A stretch of 64,000 nucleotides of DNA, taken from assembly GCA_017163975.1 (NCBI GenBank), contig JAFFSR010000282.1, positions 608,501-672,500 on the forward strand, in the 5' to 3' direction. Below, in pieces: positions 11,433 through 22,290 of the stretch (position 1 is its first letter; each line of letters begins with the position of its first letter). Position numbers and translations under genes: made by a program. Below the pieces are notes generated by a model. That model was given only the letters and a program-made list of their open reading frames with translations. It did no database searches and was not told where the DNA came from. This DNA is from Anastatus disparis. Lineage: Eukaryota > Arthropoda > Insecta > Hymenoptera > Eupelmidae.

Positions 11433-11434
<2 letters not shown>

Positions 11435-11907
11435 AGATACTATCATATCTAAAACTAATTTTTTTGCACTTTCCATTTTTGCGCATTTTTAGCTACACGC
11501 AGGAAATAGATACAAAAAAATCATCAAACATAAAGATTTAGGAAATTTACTCTATTTTTCAGTCGCGTTCGAATTTTTTAATTTTATTAATTTCTTAAAA
11601 AGTTACATTTGATTGATTGAAATTTAAAAATTCGTAAAAATAAAATATTTTTCTATCATTAGTCCAGTCATTGGAGGCAAAAATAGGGTATAACCTGGAA
11701 ATTCTTTCGGTTAGCACCGATTTTCATAAAACTTTAGGATTAAGCTTATATTACCCTACAGATCAAAAGTTATATATCGGCGAGGTGCGCTTTTTGCTTT
11801 AAAGGGCTAAAAACTACCCTTAACGGCATGTCGGAGCTGCAGCAATCGAATTTTGCTTTTTTTATTTTATCAATATCTTTTTAAATTCTTAAATTAAACA
11901 AATATAA

Positions 11908-12150
11908 TGACTTGTCCGCACTAAAGCTATTTTTATACAATAATTTTTGTTAAAATAAAAAATCATTTGGACTTGTTATTTTTTTATGAGCTTGGATTGG
12001 AAATTAGATATCAAACTCGACAACCTAACCTTAAAATACGACATATTGAAAGTTTTTATTATAACTTTGTATGTATAATATTTTGGTGGATTTCTTGAGT
12101 TGTCCGCACTAGAGTTTAATCTTACAAATTTTTTCTTTGTAGCAAAGAAA
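11908..12150 (-). repeat. Dispersed repeat J, copy 2
   Basis: This is the inverse, diverged copy of 6115-6360, including CTTGAGTTGTCCGCACTAGA and the TTTGTAGCAAAG end. It lies within the TAGTCCA-family element. Confidence 0.6.
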
Positions 12151-12738
12151 CTCGATTAAATGCATCGTTTATTCATAAGTTAAGATTGGAAATATTATAA
12201 GAAGGCGGACAGCTTCGTCATGCTCTTAAAGTTGAAAAATAGTAAAAATGCCGATTTACACTTATAAATAATTAAAATAATCTTGGAATGTCTAAAATAA
12301 GTATTGTTTAATATTGTGGAACATAATTAATGATATTAAGCATTTTTACAACCCTTAAAAACCACCCCTTTGACTTAATAAAAAGAGCATATATAGTTTT
12401 TAACATTAAAAAATATTTTTATGATACAATTATGGAAAAATATTAACATTTTAAGTTTATGATATAATTTTTAATTTATTACATTATTTCAACCCTTAAA
12501 AACTACCCCTTATGAAGAAAAATAGAAAAAAATAATTTTGAACATGTAAATTATTTTATAATGACATATTTATATTAAATTAGACATTTTTTCACAGTTT
12601 ATAATGATTTTTATTTTATTGTAACATTTCAACCCTTAAACCCTATCATAACTTAAAAATTATTATTATTATTATTAGAAGAACAAAATAAAAAAATACA
12701 AATATTTCACTTAAATTTTAAACAAATTTTTTTAAATT
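12151..12738. repeat. Degenerate repeats around CAACCCTTAAAAACTACCCC
   Basis: The word AACCCTTAAAAACnACCCCTT recurs near 12350 and 12490, with related AACCCTTAAACCCTATC at 12631. A TTATTATTATTATTAG tract sits near 12660. Otherwise AT-rich, with no gene. Confidence 0.4.
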
Positions 12739-13059
12739 CTATTCATGATCAATTTCGACTTCTTCTTCTTCTCCTGGATCTGTAATCGGAGGACAGTTTA
12801 GACAATTGTCACCGGAGCATGTTCCACATGTCGAGTTACAAAATAATCCTAATTTTCTGCAACTGTAATTAGCACCGCAAGTAGTCTTACAGTTGCAAAA
12901 AATCATTCTTAGAAGCTGTTCTGGTGCAGGATGGTTCAGCATTCTTGTAGGCTGTAAAAAACCATCTTTATGGATCCATCCCCAATTTGTCGGAAGAATA
13001 TTTTTATTTCCCAACCATATTTGCGTTTGCAAATATACTCTTTTAAAATGTAAAAACAA
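12739..13059 (-). pseudogene. C-terminal fragment of a Cys-rich transposon-borne protein (tesmin/CXC-like motif)
   Basis: The frame encodes 106 residues. After a Trp-rich segment (NILPTNWGWIHKDG) and PAPEQLLRMIFC comes a nine-cysteine cluster with spacing C-x-C-x3-C-x5-C-x6-C-x3-C-x2-C-x4-C-x2-C including CRKLGLFC, then an acidic tail (PGEEEEVEIDHE). The Cys spacing resembles CXC (tesmin/TSO1-like) zinc-binding repeats, and the whole layout resembles the C-terminus of larger proteins I recall from many invertebrate genomes that behave as mobile-element products. The first Met need not be the true start: upstream sequence has a weak TTTTAAAAG-type acceptor, so this may be the last exon. It lies inside the 11660-14779 TIR element and may be its own relic protein (inference). 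Confidence 0.5.
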
Positions 13060-13204
13060 TCAATGTCAAAAAATTATCTGTTACATTTTGAATGTACTAA
13101 CACTTTAAAAAAAATCAGAAACATTACAATATTAACTATTTTATTAATATCATCAAAACAGAATGTGTTTACACTTTCATTTTACAATACATTCAAATAT
13201 AAAA

Positions 13205-13210
<6 letters not shown>

Positions 13211-13236
<26 letters not shown>

Positions 13237-13283
13237 GCACGCACGCACGCACGCGCGCACACACACACACACAAACACACACA

Positions 13284-13322
<39 letters not shown>
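13211..13322. repeat. Compound (ATAC)n/(CA)n/(GCAC)n microsatellite
   Basis: The tract passes from CATA repeats through CA and CGCA units into a long CA run. All six frames stay open here, giving false Thr/His and Val/Cys frames. Confidence 0.95.
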
Positions 13323-13325
<3 letters not shown>

Positions 13326-13454
13326 GACAGGTAAGAAAAAGAAGAGAAAAGGTATAGAACTCTTATTTGTATAGACGTATATATTGCACACGGCAGCTGT
13401 TTCAAATCGGCAAGCTACATAGTCTCATTTCTTTTCTTCTACCTGAGTTTATAC

Positions 13455-13501
13455 CTTTTGTAAGTGGACACACATATATATATATGTGTCCACTTACAAA
13501 A
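13455..13501. repeat. Perfect hairpin centred on TATATATATA
   Basis: The arm TTTTGTAAGTGGACACACAT is mirrored exactly by ATGTGTCCACTTACAAAA around a TA core. About 20 paired bases per arm with no loop make it a cruciform candidate. Confidence 0.85.
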
Positions 13502-14630
13502 TATACATATAGGAACTGAAAAGAATAGAAGCTATCTACCGTACAGACTCAAAGAAGCTGTAAAATATTTATATGTATGTATCTAAAATACTCGAAAATA
13601 AACGAATTTATGCGCTCCGAAAATTTTACCGAAAAAGTAGAATTGGTTTTTTTATAACTCCGCTAATTTTTAAGCTTTTTAATTGCTCCAAAATGGATTT
13701 TGTAGGTAATTGTATCATCTTTAAGTCATATGAATATCAATTTTTAAAAAGTTTTATTTTTTGAGATTTTTTAGTTTGAAGGGCCAAAAATAGGTGGTAC
13801 TTGGCTCTGATTACAGAATTCTAACACTAATATCTCAGTTGATTTTTATCGGACAAAAATAGAAAAAATAGCAAAATATTCATGAAAAAAAACTTTGGTA
13901 CTTTTTACGTACATCTGTTAATTATTGAGATATTTTAAAAAAAGGATGAATTTTTGAAAAATAAAAAAAAATTTTTTTTTATATAAACTTGATTTTTTAA
14001 AAAAATAAGCATTCTTAATTGCTAAAACTTCTAGAACACATAGTTGGTATCTAAATAAGATAAACCCTAAAAGGATTTCTTCATATTTCAAAACCTGTCT
14101 TAATGACAGTGGTTTTAATATTGAAATTTTATTGTCAAACTATATAAAATAATTTTATTTTTCTTGTAACTCCTTTAATTTTTATACTTTTGACTTGAAA
14201 CAAAATTGATTTCAAAGGTAATCTCAATACCTTCAAAAAATATTATATACATTTTCCTCAAAAAGTATGCCATTTTTTTGTTGTTTAACGTTGAATATTG
14301 CTCTTAAAGTTTCAAGCGTAACAGTATTAATATTCAATAATTTATAATTCGTTATGTATTGTATATAAAATAATGATTAAAAATGGAATCGTTTTGTTTT
14401 TTTACAAGCTTTATTTTTGTTTCTTATGAGTTTTTTGATAAAATTAAAACTTTTCAAGTTATTTCATGAAAAACCGTCAAAAAACATGCTTTTTTTACAC
14501 TAGAAATCTATGTTTTCAATCACCTATAACTCGAAAAGTATTCATTTAACAAAAAAATTCATGAAAAAATTTTTGCTTTAAATTGATTTTTACATCGAAT
14601 TATATGGTTTTTTTTTTCTCACCGTCCCCG
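13502..14630. other. Interior of the TAGTCCA element without a recognised gene
   Basis: The stretch is AT-rich with long A and T runs. Short frames (for example 13573-13764) lack any recognisable domain. Confidence 0.35.
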
Positions 14631-14782
14631 AGAAGGGGCGGATCCCGCCCTCTGGGCAAAAGCGCACATCGGCATTATATAACTTTTGTTTTTTGGACTA
14701 TTCTTTACCTGACAAATTTTCATGTTAATCCATCCTAACCGACAAAATTTCAAGCTGAAATGCTTCAATGACTGGACTACAT

Positions 14783-15640
14783 TAGAAATAGAGTTAAAAA
14801 AAGAGATAAAAATATTTGGCAGGACACAAAAAAATAGTATTTTGTCTGATCTTTCAAACGCCGTCCAGATTTTTTAAAATTCATCGAGCCGTTTCCAAAA
14901 TGTCGCAGTTTGAAGTTCAGTTAGAAAAAAAAAATTTTACAAACTTTTGAACGGTACTGTATACGTGGAGGCAGCATATTATATGGTAAATTGGTGGATA
15001 TTTTAACGATGATGTGAGAAAGAAAGAAAATAAATACTTAAATACTGTCTCTCTGGTGCAGCGCTTACGGGAGCGTTACACGAGAGAGATATGATTTAAA
15101 TTAATATCTTCTTTCTCTGTACCTAAAGTTTTTAACACGGCATGCTTTCTCCATCGTATATAAGCTCTAAGAGTATGTGTAATTATTCTTGTAATAAGAT
15201 TTTCTTTTTATATTGTTTTCTATATAATTAATAGTTATTATATATTAAAATGAAACTACCGTTTTATACAGTTTTTGGCTCCTACGGATCTGCGCATTTT
15301 ATCGTAATAAGAATAGCAATTTTTATTGAGTCCTATATAATGAGAAATTATCATATACAAGCACTTTTTTGGGCTTCTTTCTTGGGTCTTATGATGGCTT
15401 TAGTATATGTATTTCTCTCTTCATCTATGTTTCACTATATTTTGTTCTATTATCTTTTTTCACTCTCTATTCTTTCTTCCTTCATTTTTCTTTTACTCTC
15501 TCCATCTTCAGCTAACCTTCTTAATTTTCTCTTTTCTTTAAAGTATAGATTTTAATAATGATATAATATTAGAGTCTACACTTGATTAGCTTCTAGAAAA
15601 AAGAGAAAATATTTGTCGACAGCGCATCTCTAAATGCAGT
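14783..15640. other. Gene-free AT-rich stretch with a hydrophobic spurious frame
   Basis: An open frame at 15250-15555 (101 aa) is Phe/Leu/Ser-rich because of T-rich DNA. It has no domain or repeat support and I do not call it a gene. Confidence 0.3.
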
Positions 15641-15890
15641 TGAATTGAATTTCAGCTAATTTTTTACTGACGTTTTGTCAATTTTTATCTAAATTTTGTA
15701 TAATTGAACTGACTTTATAAATAAATTCAGCTAATTTCAAGGCAAATTTATCCTGCTTCTGTTAAATTTTAACTAAATTTTAGCTCACTTTTATACAACT
15801 TTCAGCTATTTTTTAACCAACTTTTAGCTAACTTGTTACTCCTATTTTAACGAAATTTCAACTAACTGAGGCCACGATTATTCTTATACA
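15640..15890. repeat. Degenerate repeats of TTTTAGCTAA/TTCAGCTAATTT
   Basis: The words TTCAGCTAATTT, TTTTAACTAA and TTTTAGCTCA recur at irregular short intervals. A related patch lies at 18095-18190. Each patch is next to a GCNGCNGTCG-type block (15896-15920, 18050-18075 and 18228-18260), so they may be the two sides of one older repeat separated by insertions. Confidence 0.45.
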
Positions 15891-16199
15891 CGGTGGCAGC
15901 GTCGATAACGATGGCAGAAAACTTTTTCTAATATAATAAGATATTTATCTTTCTGTTTGAAATAGTTTTTAAAAAATTTTAGTTGTTGAGCCCTTATATC
16001 TTACCCATAGAACTCTTACTTTCCACCCTTTTATTTGATAAAACCCATTTTCTACTCATTTTACATCCATTTTCCACTTTTTTTTAACTCTACACCCCAC
16101 CCAATATTACTGGTTCATTTATTTTTGATAAAATTTTTTCATTCATTTCTGTTACACCTACGTTTTTCGGTGCTAATATAATATTTTCGTAATAGTCAC

Positions 16200-16970
16200 A
16201 ATTTTAAATATTTATATTATGCCCGTGAATTTTATTAATTAGATTGCCCTCAGACAATATTTCTTTTGGAGTTTGTATAACTTTATTTCCCTTTTTCATA
16301 TTTTCAATGAAAATTACCATTTCCTATATTTAGTAACCAATTTTCAAATTTATCATCTGATTCCAATAAACGTTTATTTTCTTTCAAAGACATACATTGA
16401 AAATGCTCCGATAAATAGCTTTTTCTGACACAATTTTTGACTATCTGTGTTCTATTTCCATGTTTTCCTATTGGTAATGTTTGTCTAAAATCACCTGATA
16501 TGATAAATGTTTTCCCTCCAAACCAGTAATCATTATTACATACATCTTCAAACATGCGATCGACGGTTTCAAAAGCGTATTTTGATGTCGTTGTAATTTA
16601 ATCCTAAATAACAATTGATAAATTTTGCTTTTTTTTACCTATTTCGCTGTTTTTACTAATATTACATATTGTGTCTTCAGATATGTTCAACGGTAATTTA
16701 AATGCTGTATGTACTGTCACACCGTCTTGTAATAAATTAGCCGCTATATTTGTCCATGATACAACTAAATAGTTGATTCAATGAATTTTCAGATGAGTTA
16801 TGATTGTATTTAATAAGTAGCTTTTAACACTTTCACCTGGACCGTATATATATATATATATACACACTACCCTCCAGTCACATTTGCCCACTCTACATGA
16901 AAATCGATAAAACTTTAAAGTTTTGTGGCTCAGTGAAAAATAGTCGTAATTAAAAAATTCCGACATGGTT
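16200..16970 (-). pseudogene. PIF1-type helicase remnant (Helitron-like or transposon-borne)
   Basis: Read on the minus strand from about 16860, the fragments follow the PIF1 order: a decayed Walker A (GPGESVKSYLL, where GPGGTGKSYLL is expected), then NIAANLLQDGVTVHTAFKLP, then after two stops FETVDRMFEDVC and the motif GGKTFIISGDFRQTLPI, then NGNFH and, after a further stop, IILAPKNVGVTEMNEK. Two stop codons sit near 16600 where the Walker B/DEAP motif should be, and the Walker A Gly-Thr is lost, so this cannot work as an ATPase. PIF1-like helicases of this style are carried by Helitrons, but I see no Rep/HUH domain. The 5-prime side of the gene is cut by a (TA)n tract and the palindrome starting at 16865. 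Confidence 0.7.
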
Positions 16971-17933
16971 TTAAAAAGGGTTTAAAAACCTTTAGTTTAA
17001 GCCGAGTTGAGCAAAAAAAAATTAAAAAATACATGCCTTATGCGTAAAAAACTAACTAAAAAATATTCAATTTTTTTTGTCCCTATTCAAATGCCTGCCA
17101 TTTTTGCGGAAATTATCGAATCATAGAAAAACAAAATGGAGGTAAAAGCTAAAGGAGTCACCTTTAAAATGAGCTATAGAAAGCTCATTTATGATCGATT
17201 TTACGGTAGTTATAGTCATTTTTTATGAAAAAAACGATTTTTTAAAGTAGCTATTATCTCAAAAAATACGCATGATATAAAAAAATTTTTAATAAAAAAG
17301 TTGTTTATTTTTGAGTCAAAAAAATAAATATTCAGGTTAAACTGAGAATCAGTAAAAAAAGATTTTATTCATTTTTGATCCCATTGAAAAAAAATCCATT
17401 TATTCAATATTTATATTTTAATGAATTTAAAAAAAAATTTTTTCTTCCGGATTTCAGTTAAATCTAAATATTTATATTTTTGACTCAAAAATAAACAATT
17501 TTTTCATTAAAAATTTTTTTATATCATGCGTATTTTTTGAGATAATAGCTATTTAAAAAAATCGTTTTTTCATAAAAAATGACTATAACTACCGTAAAAT
17601 CGATCATACATGAGCTTTCTATAGCTCATTTTAAAGGTGACTCCTTTGGCTGTTACCTCCATTTTGTTTTTCTATGATTCGATAATTTCCGCAAAAATGG
17701 CAGGCATTTGAATAGGGGCAAAAAAAATTGAATATTTTTGAGTTAGTTTTTTACGCATAAGGCATGCATTTTTTAATTTTTTTTCGCTCAACTCGGCTTA
17801 AATTAAAGGTTTTTAAACCCTTTTTAAAATCCTGTCGGAATTTTTCTATTACGACTATTTTTCACTGAGCCAGAAAACTTTAAAGTTTTATCGATTTTCA
17901 TGTAGGGTGGGTAAATGTAGCTGGAGGGTAGTG
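16865..17933. mobile_element. 1.07-kb palindromic element, CACTACCCTCCAG ends
   Basis: The element begins CACTACCCTCCAG and ends CTGGAGGGTAGTG, with arms of roughly 500 bases that mirror each other closely through the CATGCCTTATGCGTAAAAAA and AAAATGAGCTATAGAAAGCT regions to a short centre near 17370-17420. TA follows the right end. The left flank is in a TA/CA run, so a TA duplication is plausible but not provable. It carries no gene. It inserted just upstream of the Walker A region of the PIF1 remnant. Confidence 0.8.
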
Positions 17934-18000
17934 TAAGTATATGAATGTAAAATTATTACAAGGGATTATATACATTATAAAATCTATGTATTAAATTCAA

Positions 18001-18660
18001 AAGGGGGGTTTGCGAGCGAAGCGAGCAGGGGGGTATATATTATAAAAAGATTTCGCCACCGCCGCTGCCGCTGTGTATGAGAATCCGATTTGTCCTTGGT
18101 TAGCTAAAATTTAACTAAAATTTATATTAATTTCAAGCAATTTTAGGTAAATTTTGGTTTGATTTTAGCTGAATTTCAGCTGCATTTTAGATCTATTTAT
18201 ATTATATTCTTTCAATACTATTGAAAGTATATCGCCGCTGTCGTCGCTGTCATCGTCAGAAATGTGCCCCTCATTTTTGGACTTACATTACAGCGTTAAA
18301 TTTAGAATCTTTTTACTACTAGACTGATATTTGATAAAACGTTTATAAATCAATTACTGACTTTATTCTTTATTTAATATCATAATAAAACATATACACG
18401 TAGCCCTCATAACACACAATGTTTAATTATTAATTCTGTCCTGGTATAAAGCCAGGACTTCACAGATGATTGGATTCATTAAAAGATCATTGAAGATTTA
18501 CCTCAAGAAAACTTTTGAATAATTAATTTTATTCAGTATTTTAAATAAAAGTTATTAAAAAAATTGCAAATTCTTAAATATTTTTTTAAAGTTATAAAAG
18601 CAAGATGGGGGTTGGCGCGCTTGTGCGCAGGGGGCTTGCCCCCGAGTATAAATAAATATT
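18001..18660. other. Two GC-rich motif islands in AT-rich DNA
   Basis: Island 1 (18001-18035) reads GGGGGG, GCGAGCGAAGCGAGC, GGGGGG. Island 2 (18602-18650) contains GCGCGCTTGTGCGC followed by the hairpin GGGGGCTTGCCCCC. Such GC-rich short hairpins near a PIF1 relic recall the terminal hairpins of Helitron-type elements, but no CTRR end could be fixed. The stretch between holds a GCCGCCGCTGCCGCTG patch and otherwise nothing. Confidence 0.3.
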
Positions 18661-18940
18661 TATTTTTCCTTTAAAGTTAGCATATGCAACAATTTTTAAT
18701 ACAATAGTACAGAAAAACAACACAGAAGTATCCAAAAGAAAGTGTTACTTTTGGTGCTTTAATAGCTTCATTGATAGATTCTTCTTAAAGGATCGAACCG
18801 ATCAAGCAATTTTAACAAAATTTTATATAAGTGAAAAAATGAAATGCTACTTTTTGAAAAATATTTAGTATATTTCTGTAAAAAAAGTTAATTTTTTAAT
18901 TTTTTTGCAGTAAAATTTTTTATTTCAATAATATAAATAA
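18661..18940. other. Gene-free AT-rich stretch
   Basis: I see nothing recognisable. Confidence 0.4.
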
Positions 18941-19140
18941 TACGTATTTACCGACATTGCAGTTTCTCGAATTTTTAACCTTTATTTAAAAATTTTCTGA
19001 AATATCTCTATATTATGCTTTTTTGTTAATTAAAATAGAAGGCTGTAATATTGAGATATTTAAAAAAAATTTGAATCAAAAATGAAAATTTTTAAAAACT
19101 GTCATGTCGGTATTTTACATCCCCTTAATTTGTACATATT
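18940..19140 (+). repeat. Dispersed repeat K, copy 1
   Basis: The segment from ACCGACATTGCAGTTT to GTCGGTATTTTACATCCCC matches 34070-34260 (GACATTGCAGTTTCCTGAAT to CTGTCGGTATTTTACATTTC). The ends ACCGACA and TGTCGGT are inverse, so this may be a small MITE of about 175 bases. Confidence 0.6.
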
Positions 19141-22100
19141 TTTACTCAAGAAGTCGAAAAAAGTGGTTTCCAGAAAATGTCTGTATGTATGTGTATGTGC
19201 GTATAAATACAGAACTCCAATTAGATCTCGAAAACTACTCGATGAATTTGCTTCAAATTTTGCATACAATTTATTTTTTTGTCTAACTCGGCGGGAAGCT
19301 ATTGAAAATTGGTTTTCTTAGTGTAGTTTTTTAAGAGCTATTTAAAAATTTTTTTTTTAATTTCGATTGTTCATTTTTTTTTATATTTTACGTAAACTAC
19401 TCAAAGAATTTGCTTGAAAATTTGTATGGAAATTATTTTTGACTGCGAACACAAGAAAAACTTTCGAGAACTGATTTTTTTAGCGCACTTTTAATCTTCA
19501 AGCATTTTGAAAATTTTCATTTTTCATTCATTTTCTATTTTGCGTAAACCATACGATAAATTTTCTCCATAATTTTTATATAATCAATTTGCTATTGTCT
19601 AAAAAAAACAAGCTTTTGAAAACTAATTTTCTTAGCGAGGTTACAATTTTAGAAAATTTTAAAGATTAGAAAAAAAATTTGGAATTTTTTTTTATTTTGC
19701 TTTCTCATAGAGAAAGCACTGTATCGATAAAAAAAATTTCTTTTTATTTTTTATTTATTTGCACATATTTGAACTCAGGGAGTCGAAAAAAGTGGTTTCC
19801 AGAAAATGTCTGTATGTATGTGTGTGTGTGTGTCTGTATGATGTCAGTTAGTAAATTGTATCTCGAAAACTACTCGATGGATTTGCTTCTAATTTTGCAT
19901 GAAATTAATTTTTTTGTCTAAATTACTGAAAAGCTATTGATAATTGTTCTTCTAGCGTAGTTTTAATTTTAAAGTCGTTTGAAAAAAAAAAATTTTTGAT
20001 TTTTTATTTTTCTGGTTTTTTTGTTTACTACTCGATGAATTTGCTTCGAAATTCGCATGGGAATTATTTGCGATTGCCCAAATAAAATAAATTCCTAAAA
20101 ACTAATTTTCTTAGCTTAGTTTTAATTTTAGAGCATTTTGAAATTTTTGAAAAAAATGTTTATATTTATAAAGTCAATAAAATCTTAAAAACTACTCGAT
20201 CAATTTACTTCAAATTTTCCATACAATTCAATTTTTTGATCAACTGGTGTGGAAGCCATTGAGAATTGGTTGTCTTAGCGTAGTTTTAATTTTATAGCCA
20301 TTTTAGTAATTTTAAAAAGATTTCGATTTTTAATTTTTTTTGTAATTTACGTAAATTACTCGAAGAATTTGCTTGAAAATTTGTATGAAACTTATTTCCG
20401 ACTGCCAAAAGAAGAAAAACTTTTAAAAACTGATTTTCTTAGCGGACTTTCAATTCTAAAGCATTTAAAAAAATTTTTTAAAAATCTTTATTTTTAATTT
20501 TTTTTTATTTTACGAAAACCATTGGATAGATTTGCTCCAAAATTTGTATGCAAATTATTCGCTAGTGTCTGAAGAAAACAAGCTTTGGATAACTCATTTT
20601 CTCAGAGCAGTTTTAATTTTAGAGCATTTCAAAAATTTCCTGTTTTTATAAAACAAGCTTTCAAAAAATAATTTTATTAGCGTAGTTCTTTGATTACTTC
20701 TTTTGATTTCTGATTTAATGCTTTTACTAACTCTTTTCTTACTTCCTCACTTCCTCTTTGTCCTTTTTTCTCAGATTGATCCTCATTATTACCCTATTTT
20801 CATCCATCCTTATCTCTCTCTTTCTATTTACTAATCACTCTCTCACATTCACTAATTTTTCTTGAATAGAAATTGTATTTTATATTGAAGTCACATTTAA
20901 AAAAATAAAATCAAATTACTTTAACTCAACGAGCTCTATGAGAAAGCATTGCGTCAAAGCACTTAGCAGCGTTTTTTTTAATTTTATGTAAAGTACTCGA
21001 TAGATTAGTTCTAAAATTTACAGGGTTATTATTTGTGACTGCCAAAAGAAGGGAAATTTTCAAAAATTGATTTTCTTAGCGTAGTTTTAATTTTAGAGCA
21101 TTTCGAAAATTTTGAAAAAGAAATTTTAAAAAGAAAATTGTATTTATTTAGCCAGTTAGATCTCGAAAATTACTTGATGGATTTGCTTCAAATTTTACAT
21201 ACTATCTATTTTTTTGTATAAGTAGACGGGAAAGCTATTGAAAATTGGTTTTCATAGCGTAGTTTTTTTTATAGAGCTATTTCAAGAATTTAAAAAAAAT
21301 TTTTGATATTTCATTTTTTTTTGTATTTTACGTAAATTACTTAAGAGGAGGTCGCGTATCTCTGTCCTTTTCTAATCAAAGAAATGATTTTTTTACAAAA
21401 AATAATAACTTTAGCAAAAAATGAAGAGAAAGCCGCACCTTGTATGGAAAAAAGCAATGTTTCCTTTGATAAAAAAAAATTAATTTTATTGCTTCGTTCT
21501 CAAGAAAACCTTGAAAAACCAAATTGTCCACCCTAACCTCTATGATTTAAGTTTTTCAAGGTTTTCTAGAAAACAAAGCAATAAAATTAATTCTTTCTTA
21601 TCAAAGAAAATATTGCTTATTTTGATACGAGATGCGGTTTTCTCTTCATTTTTTGCTAAAGTTATTAGTTTCTGTAAAAAACTCAATTTTTTTATTAGAA
21701 AAGGACAGATACGTGACCTCCTCTTAATGAATTTGCTTTGAGATTTCCATGGAAATTATTTGCAACTGCCAAAAGAAGTATGACTATTAAAAACCGGTTT
21801 CCTTAGCGTACTTTTAATTTTAGAAAATTATAAAAAATTTTTTTTTCAATTTTTATTTTTAATTTTTTTTTTTCATTTTACGTAAACTACTCGATAGATT
21901 TGCTCTAAAATTTGTATACAAGTTATTTGCTACTGTCTTTAAAAAAACAAGTTTGAAAAAAATAATTTTCTTAGAGTAGCTTTTTGATCACTTCTTTTGA
22001 TTTTTGATTTAACGCTTTTACCAACTCTTTTCTTACTTCCTCACTTCCTCTCTGTCCTTCTATCTCAGATTGATCCTTATTTTTACCCTATTTTCATCGA

Positions 22101-22265
22101 TCCTCGCCTCTCTCTTTCTATTTCCTAATCACTCTCTCACATCCACTAATTTTTCTTGAATAGAAATTGTATTTTACATTAAAATCACATTTAAAAAAAT
22201 AAAATAAAATCACTCTAACTCGATGAGCTCTATGAGAAAGCATCGCGCTAAAGCAATTGGCAGCG
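19140..22265. repeat. Degenerate satellite-like array (about 165-bp unit) with 1.3-kb higher-order repeat
   Basis: A unit containing ACTACTCGATGAATTTGCTT, then AATTTTGCATNNAAATTATTT, then ACTGATTTTCTTAGCG and AGTTTTAATTTTAGAGCATTT recurs at least ten times (near 19230, 19395, 19550, 19870, 20025, 20185, 20350, 20515, 20990, 21170, 21345/21728 and 21885). Two long segments (about 20690-20960 and 21975-22265), each with TCTCAGATTGATCCT and GAGCTCTATGAGAAAGCAT, repeat at a spacing of about 1.29 kb. The family-A MITE at 21345-21723 is inserted in one unit. Copies with TGTATGTATGTGTGTG tracts occur near 19190 and 19815. No gene lies within. Confidence 0.75.
21345..21723. mobile_element. Palindromic MITE, family A, copy 2 (379 bp, TTAA)
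   Basis: It starts GAGGAGGTCGCG and ends CGTGACCTCCTC with TTAA at 21341-21344 and 21724-21727. Removing it with one TTAA restores an array unit reading TAAATTACTTAATGAATTTG, which matches the other units and confirms the boundaries. Confidence 0.88.
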
Positions 22266-22290
22266 TTTTTTTATTTGTGATGTGTGAGTC

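Larger units (their letters stand above)
11660..14779. mobile_element. 3.1-kb TIR element, TAGTCCA family copy 1
   Basis: The element opens TAGTCCAGTCATTG and closes CAATGACTGGACTA. The inverted match continues, diverged, for about 150 bases through the CGGTTAG and CAAAAGTTATATA segments. CAT flanks both ends (11657-11659 and 14780-14782), consistent with a 3-bp target duplication. It contains repeat J copy 2, a Cys-rich gene fragment on the minus strand (12739-13059), microsatellites and a hairpin. The 6.3-kb palindrome at 26539-32808 has the same terminal word (TAGTCCAATCAATAGAG) and also a 3-bp flanking match (TTT). The superfamily is unknown to me. Confidence 0.65.

Noticed and set aside
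13063..13405. Thr/His- and Cys/Val-rich frames
   Set aside because: Microsatellite (CA)n translation on both strands.
15250..15555. 101-aa hydrophobic frame that looks like a membrane protein
   Set aside because: T-rich DNA gives Phe/Leu/Ser/Ile by composition. No family, splice site or conservation evidence.
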